Origin: Lachnospiraceae bacterium MD308 | Lineage (GTDB): Bacteria; Bacillota; Clostridia; Lachnospirales; Lachnospiraceae | NCBI GenBank assembly: GCA_010206225.2 | Contig: VIQU02000023.1 | Span: 1 to 64,000, forward strand | Direction: 5' to 3' | Length of the DNA: 64,000 bases | Shown here: positions 62,133 through 64,000 of the stretch, in pieces | Position numbering within the stretch: position 1 is the stretch's first letter | Layout of the letters: each line of letters begins with the position of its first letter | Translations under genes and position numbers: made by a program | The notes under the pieces: generated by a model | Told to the model about the DNA's origin: nothing | Seen by the model: the letters and a program-made list of their open reading frames with translations, nothing else | The model's database searches: none

Positions 62133-63405
62133 TGTCTGCGTCCTCCTGCAAATCCTCCCCGTCGATCTCGTAAACGTCAAATTCCTCGTCCGGCTTCACA
62201 ATGGCGGGGCGGCGTTTGATGTGCTTTTCCATGTCAAAGGCGTTCTTCGGGTCTGCGTCGGAGAGGTACTTGTATTTCGGGTGCTTCGTTATATCGAATT
62301 TATCCGAAAAGAACGGGCGTACCCCGCGCACCTGTAAAATGCACCTGCCGCCGTCCATGACGGCGATCTCGTCCTGCGTCATAAGCTCCTTTCCCAATTT
62401 CTGATAGTTCATACCGTGGGAAAGCTCCCGTCCCCTCGTTTCGGAAGTGTTGAAGCTGTCTATGGTTTCCTTGCCTAAAATCTCCGATATTTCTTTGAGG
62501 GTGCTTTTTTCCTTGCCGCCCAAGAAAAGGGTCGTGTCGCAGTTGCCGACTATGGTATCGGCGTTGTCCTTGTAAATCGCTTTTAGCTGGCTTTGTGATT
62601 GCAGAATGATTGAAGCGGATATTTCCCGGCTTCGGATTGTGGCGATCAGCTTTTCAAACTTCGGTATCTGCCCGATATTCGCAAATTCATCAAGCAAGCA
62701 CCTTACATGGACGGGAAGCCGCCCGCCGTATTCATCATCTGCCTTGTCGCACAAGAGGTTGAATAGCTGGGTGTAGAGAATACTCACAACAAAGTTAAAA
62801 GTGTCGTCGGTGTCGCTGATAATGACGAAAAGGGCGGTCTTTCTGTCCCCAAGCGTGTCAAGCTCCATTTCGTCCGTTTCCATAAGCTCCCGCAGCTCCC
62901 GTATGTCAAAGGGGGCTAACCACGCGCCGCAGGAAATGAGGATAGAGCTTCGCGTCTTGCCCGCCGATAACAGGAATTTCTTGTACTGCCGGACAGCGAA
63001 ATGCTCCGGGTCTTTTTCTTCCAGCCGTTCAAACATGAGGTCAACCGGGCTTTGGAACTCCGGGTCGTCCTCGCGGGCTTCGCTGGCGTTTATCATTTCA
63101 AGCAGCGTCGTGAAGTTCTTTTCTTCCTCCGGGGCTTCATAGTGGATATAGCCGATAAGGGCGCAGTAGAAAAGCCGTTCCGACTTCACCCAAAAATCCT
63201 CCCCGGATTTCTCCCCGTCGCCTTTGGTGTTGGCGATTATGGTATTTACCAGTTTCAAAATATCCTTTTCACTCCGCAGATACGCAAAGGGGTTGTACCG
63301 CATGGACTTCTTGAAATTGATTGTATTTAGCACTTTTATTCTGTACCCACCCCGCTGTAAGAGCTTTCCGCACTCGATTAAGACAGTGCCTTTTGGTAAT
63401 GTCAA
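62125..63405 (-). pseudogene. VirD4/TcpA-like coupling protein lacking its N-terminus
   Basis: 426 residues from PKGTVLIECGKLLQRGGYRI to the C-terminus. The later part is fully conserved: Walker B-like VRCLLDEFANIGQIPKFEKL, SASIILQSQSQLKAIYKDNA and GNCDTTLFLGGKE. The family has about 150-170 further residues before PKGTV: membrane helices and the Walker A (GxGKT) loop. None is present; upstream, after 30 bases, is the stop of tnpW. The 5' end (VPYLTLPKGTV for VVTDPKGTV) shows a deletion junction. Without Walker A the ATPase should be inactive. Confidence 0.8.
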
Positions 63406-63435
63406 GTAGGGAACAAGAAAAAGTGTATTTTCTTT

Positions 63436-63621
63436 TTAGTTGGTTACACTGTCCTTGTCATTCTCAATAAGCCGCACCACCTTGTCCGTAAAGGTTTCCC
63501 GGCTCGTTTCGCTGAAATGGATATGAATGTCAAAGGTGGTATTCCCTATCCGCTTCACAAGGTCGGGCTTCGCGTCCAGAGGGGCGGCGGTGCGGCTGGT
63601 CTTGCTGGTGTCATGGTTCAT
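63436..63621 (-). CDS. TnpW-like transposon protein
   Basis: 61 residues from the ATG at 63621 (GGAAAGGAG) overlapping the stop of the DnaC-like gene. VKRIGNTTFDIHIHFSETSR and ETFTDKVVRLIENDKD match the TnpW family found in Tn1549-like elements. Soluble; role unknown. Confidence 0.8.
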   Translation of the reverse strand: MNHDTSKTSRTAAPLDAKPDLVKRIGNTTFDIHIHFSETSRETFTDKVVRLIENDKDSVTN

Positions 63622-64000
63622 AGGCTCTCCTTTCCGTTCATCAATCCCCTTAACCGTTCCATTTTCCCCTGTGCCGTGGCTTTCCTGATGTTCTCCCCGG
63701 TAATGCAGACAGGGCAGCACATTTCAAGCAGACGGTCATATATCCGGGCATGGGCGGTGTCCTCCGGGTGCTGCAATTCCTCCAGCGTCAAATTCGTTGT
63801 GACAATTAGCGGCTTCCGGCTTCGGTATCGGCTGTCAACCACGTTGTAAACCTGTTCAAGCCCGTATTCCGTGCCGCGCTCCATGCCGAAATCATCAAGG
63901 ATAAGCAGAGGGAAGCAGCAAAGGCGGTCTATGTATTCGTTCCTGCCCTTGTAGCTGGCGGCAAGGTCATTGAGTATCAAGGCAAAATTTGTCATGCACA
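63618..64000 (-). CDS. DnaC/IstB-like AAA ATPase, 5' end outside the window
   Basis: The C-terminal 126 residues are present. Walker B is LLILDDFGMERGTEYGLEQV, sensor 1 PLIVTTNLTLEEL, then an Arg finger region YDRLLEMCCPV. These mark a DnaC/IstB-type helicase-loading ATPase of the element's replication module. Walker A lies beyond 64000. It is coupled to tnpW by an ATGA overlap. Confidence 0.85.
   Translation of the reverse strand, partial: CMTNFALILNDLAASYKGRNEYIDRLCCFPLLILDDFGMERGTEYGLEQVYNVVDSRYRSRKPLIVTTNLTLEELQHPEDTAHARIYDRLLEMCCPVCITGENIRKATAQGKMERLRGLMNGKESL

Larger units (their letters stand above)
31222..64000. mobile_element. Tn916/Tn1549-family integrative conjugative element (right end outside the window)
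   Basis: The left boundary is placed at about 31205-31225, where the permease is cut, 120 bases beyond the int stop. Within it are Int and Xis near-identical in layout to Tn916, ORF8-like and sigma-like regulators, MobC/relaxase, topoisomerase III, VirB4, PrgI, VirB6-like, Maff2, VirD4, TnpW and DnaC-like genes, the gene set of Tn1549-type elements. The element body is GC-rich, and three AT-rich blocks (34.1-38.2, 40.1-41.0, 49.74-50.24 kb) are cargo. The exact boundary base and the target duplication cannot be read without the other end. Confidence 0.88.

Overview
The window looks like a gut-type Clostridia chromosome (Lachnospiraceae or a close relative; genus not resolvable from sequence alone). 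Signs are strong AGGAGG ribosome sites, low-GC core genes, many two-component/ABC transporter pairs, lipoproteins with clostridial signal peptides, and a Tn916/Tn1549-family conjugative element. I see no rRNA, tRNA or CRISPR array.

Left part (1-31.2 kb) is an accessory chromosomal region. It opens with a broken IS transposase tail and the tail of a WYL regulator, then a uracil-DNA-glycosylase-like gene. A BceRS-like two-component system with an FtsX-type ABC transporter follows (3.4-8.5 kb) and has BceR-like boxes in front of the ATPase. Next come decayed XRE and lipoprotein genes, a LytTR regulator with a GHKL sensor (10.2-12.3 kb), several small hypotheticals, a GNAT and a GrpB protein, and an ABC transporter beside a decayed two-component system (15-18 kb). 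A leftward nine-gene block (18.0-27.8 kb) encodes an OmpR/HK pair, two small unknown proteins, two lipoproteins and an ABC-2 exporter; its last permease is fused in frame to a lipoprotein, and one lipoprotein has a frameshift in a poly-A run. Scars of older mobile elements (28.0-28.6 kb) precede an ABC exporter operon with a leader peptide and terminators (29.2-31.2 kb).

From about 31.22 kb to beyond the right edge lies an integrative conjugative element (ICE) of the Tn1549 type, inserted in the exporter permease. It has Int and Xis with arm-type Int sites, a sigma-like factor and an ORF8-like protein. A four-gene cargo cassette follows (SAM methyltransferase, TetR, membrane methyltransferase, MATE pump) with a shared palindromic operator. 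Then come MobC/relaxase, accessory proteins, a giant ArdA-ArdC-YodL polyvalent protein, topoisomerase III, a CHAP hydrolase, VirB4 (split by a group II intron), PrgI, two DNA methylases, VirB6-like and Maff2 proteins, a VirD4 coupling protein lacking its N-terminus, TnpW and a DnaC-like ATPase.

The most unusual observations are: (1) an inverted duplication of a three-hairpin module, before mobC and before the ArdA-type gene, with identical outer hairpins and a middle hairpin changed in sequence but not in form; (2) the TetR-operator-linked methyltransferase/MATE cassette; (3) a 150-nt near-perfect hairpin whose arm differences almost all read as C-to-T on one strand; (4) loss of the Walker A part of the coupling protein together with its usual upstream partner; (5) a leader-peptide attenuator candidate in front of the exporter that the ICE destroyed.
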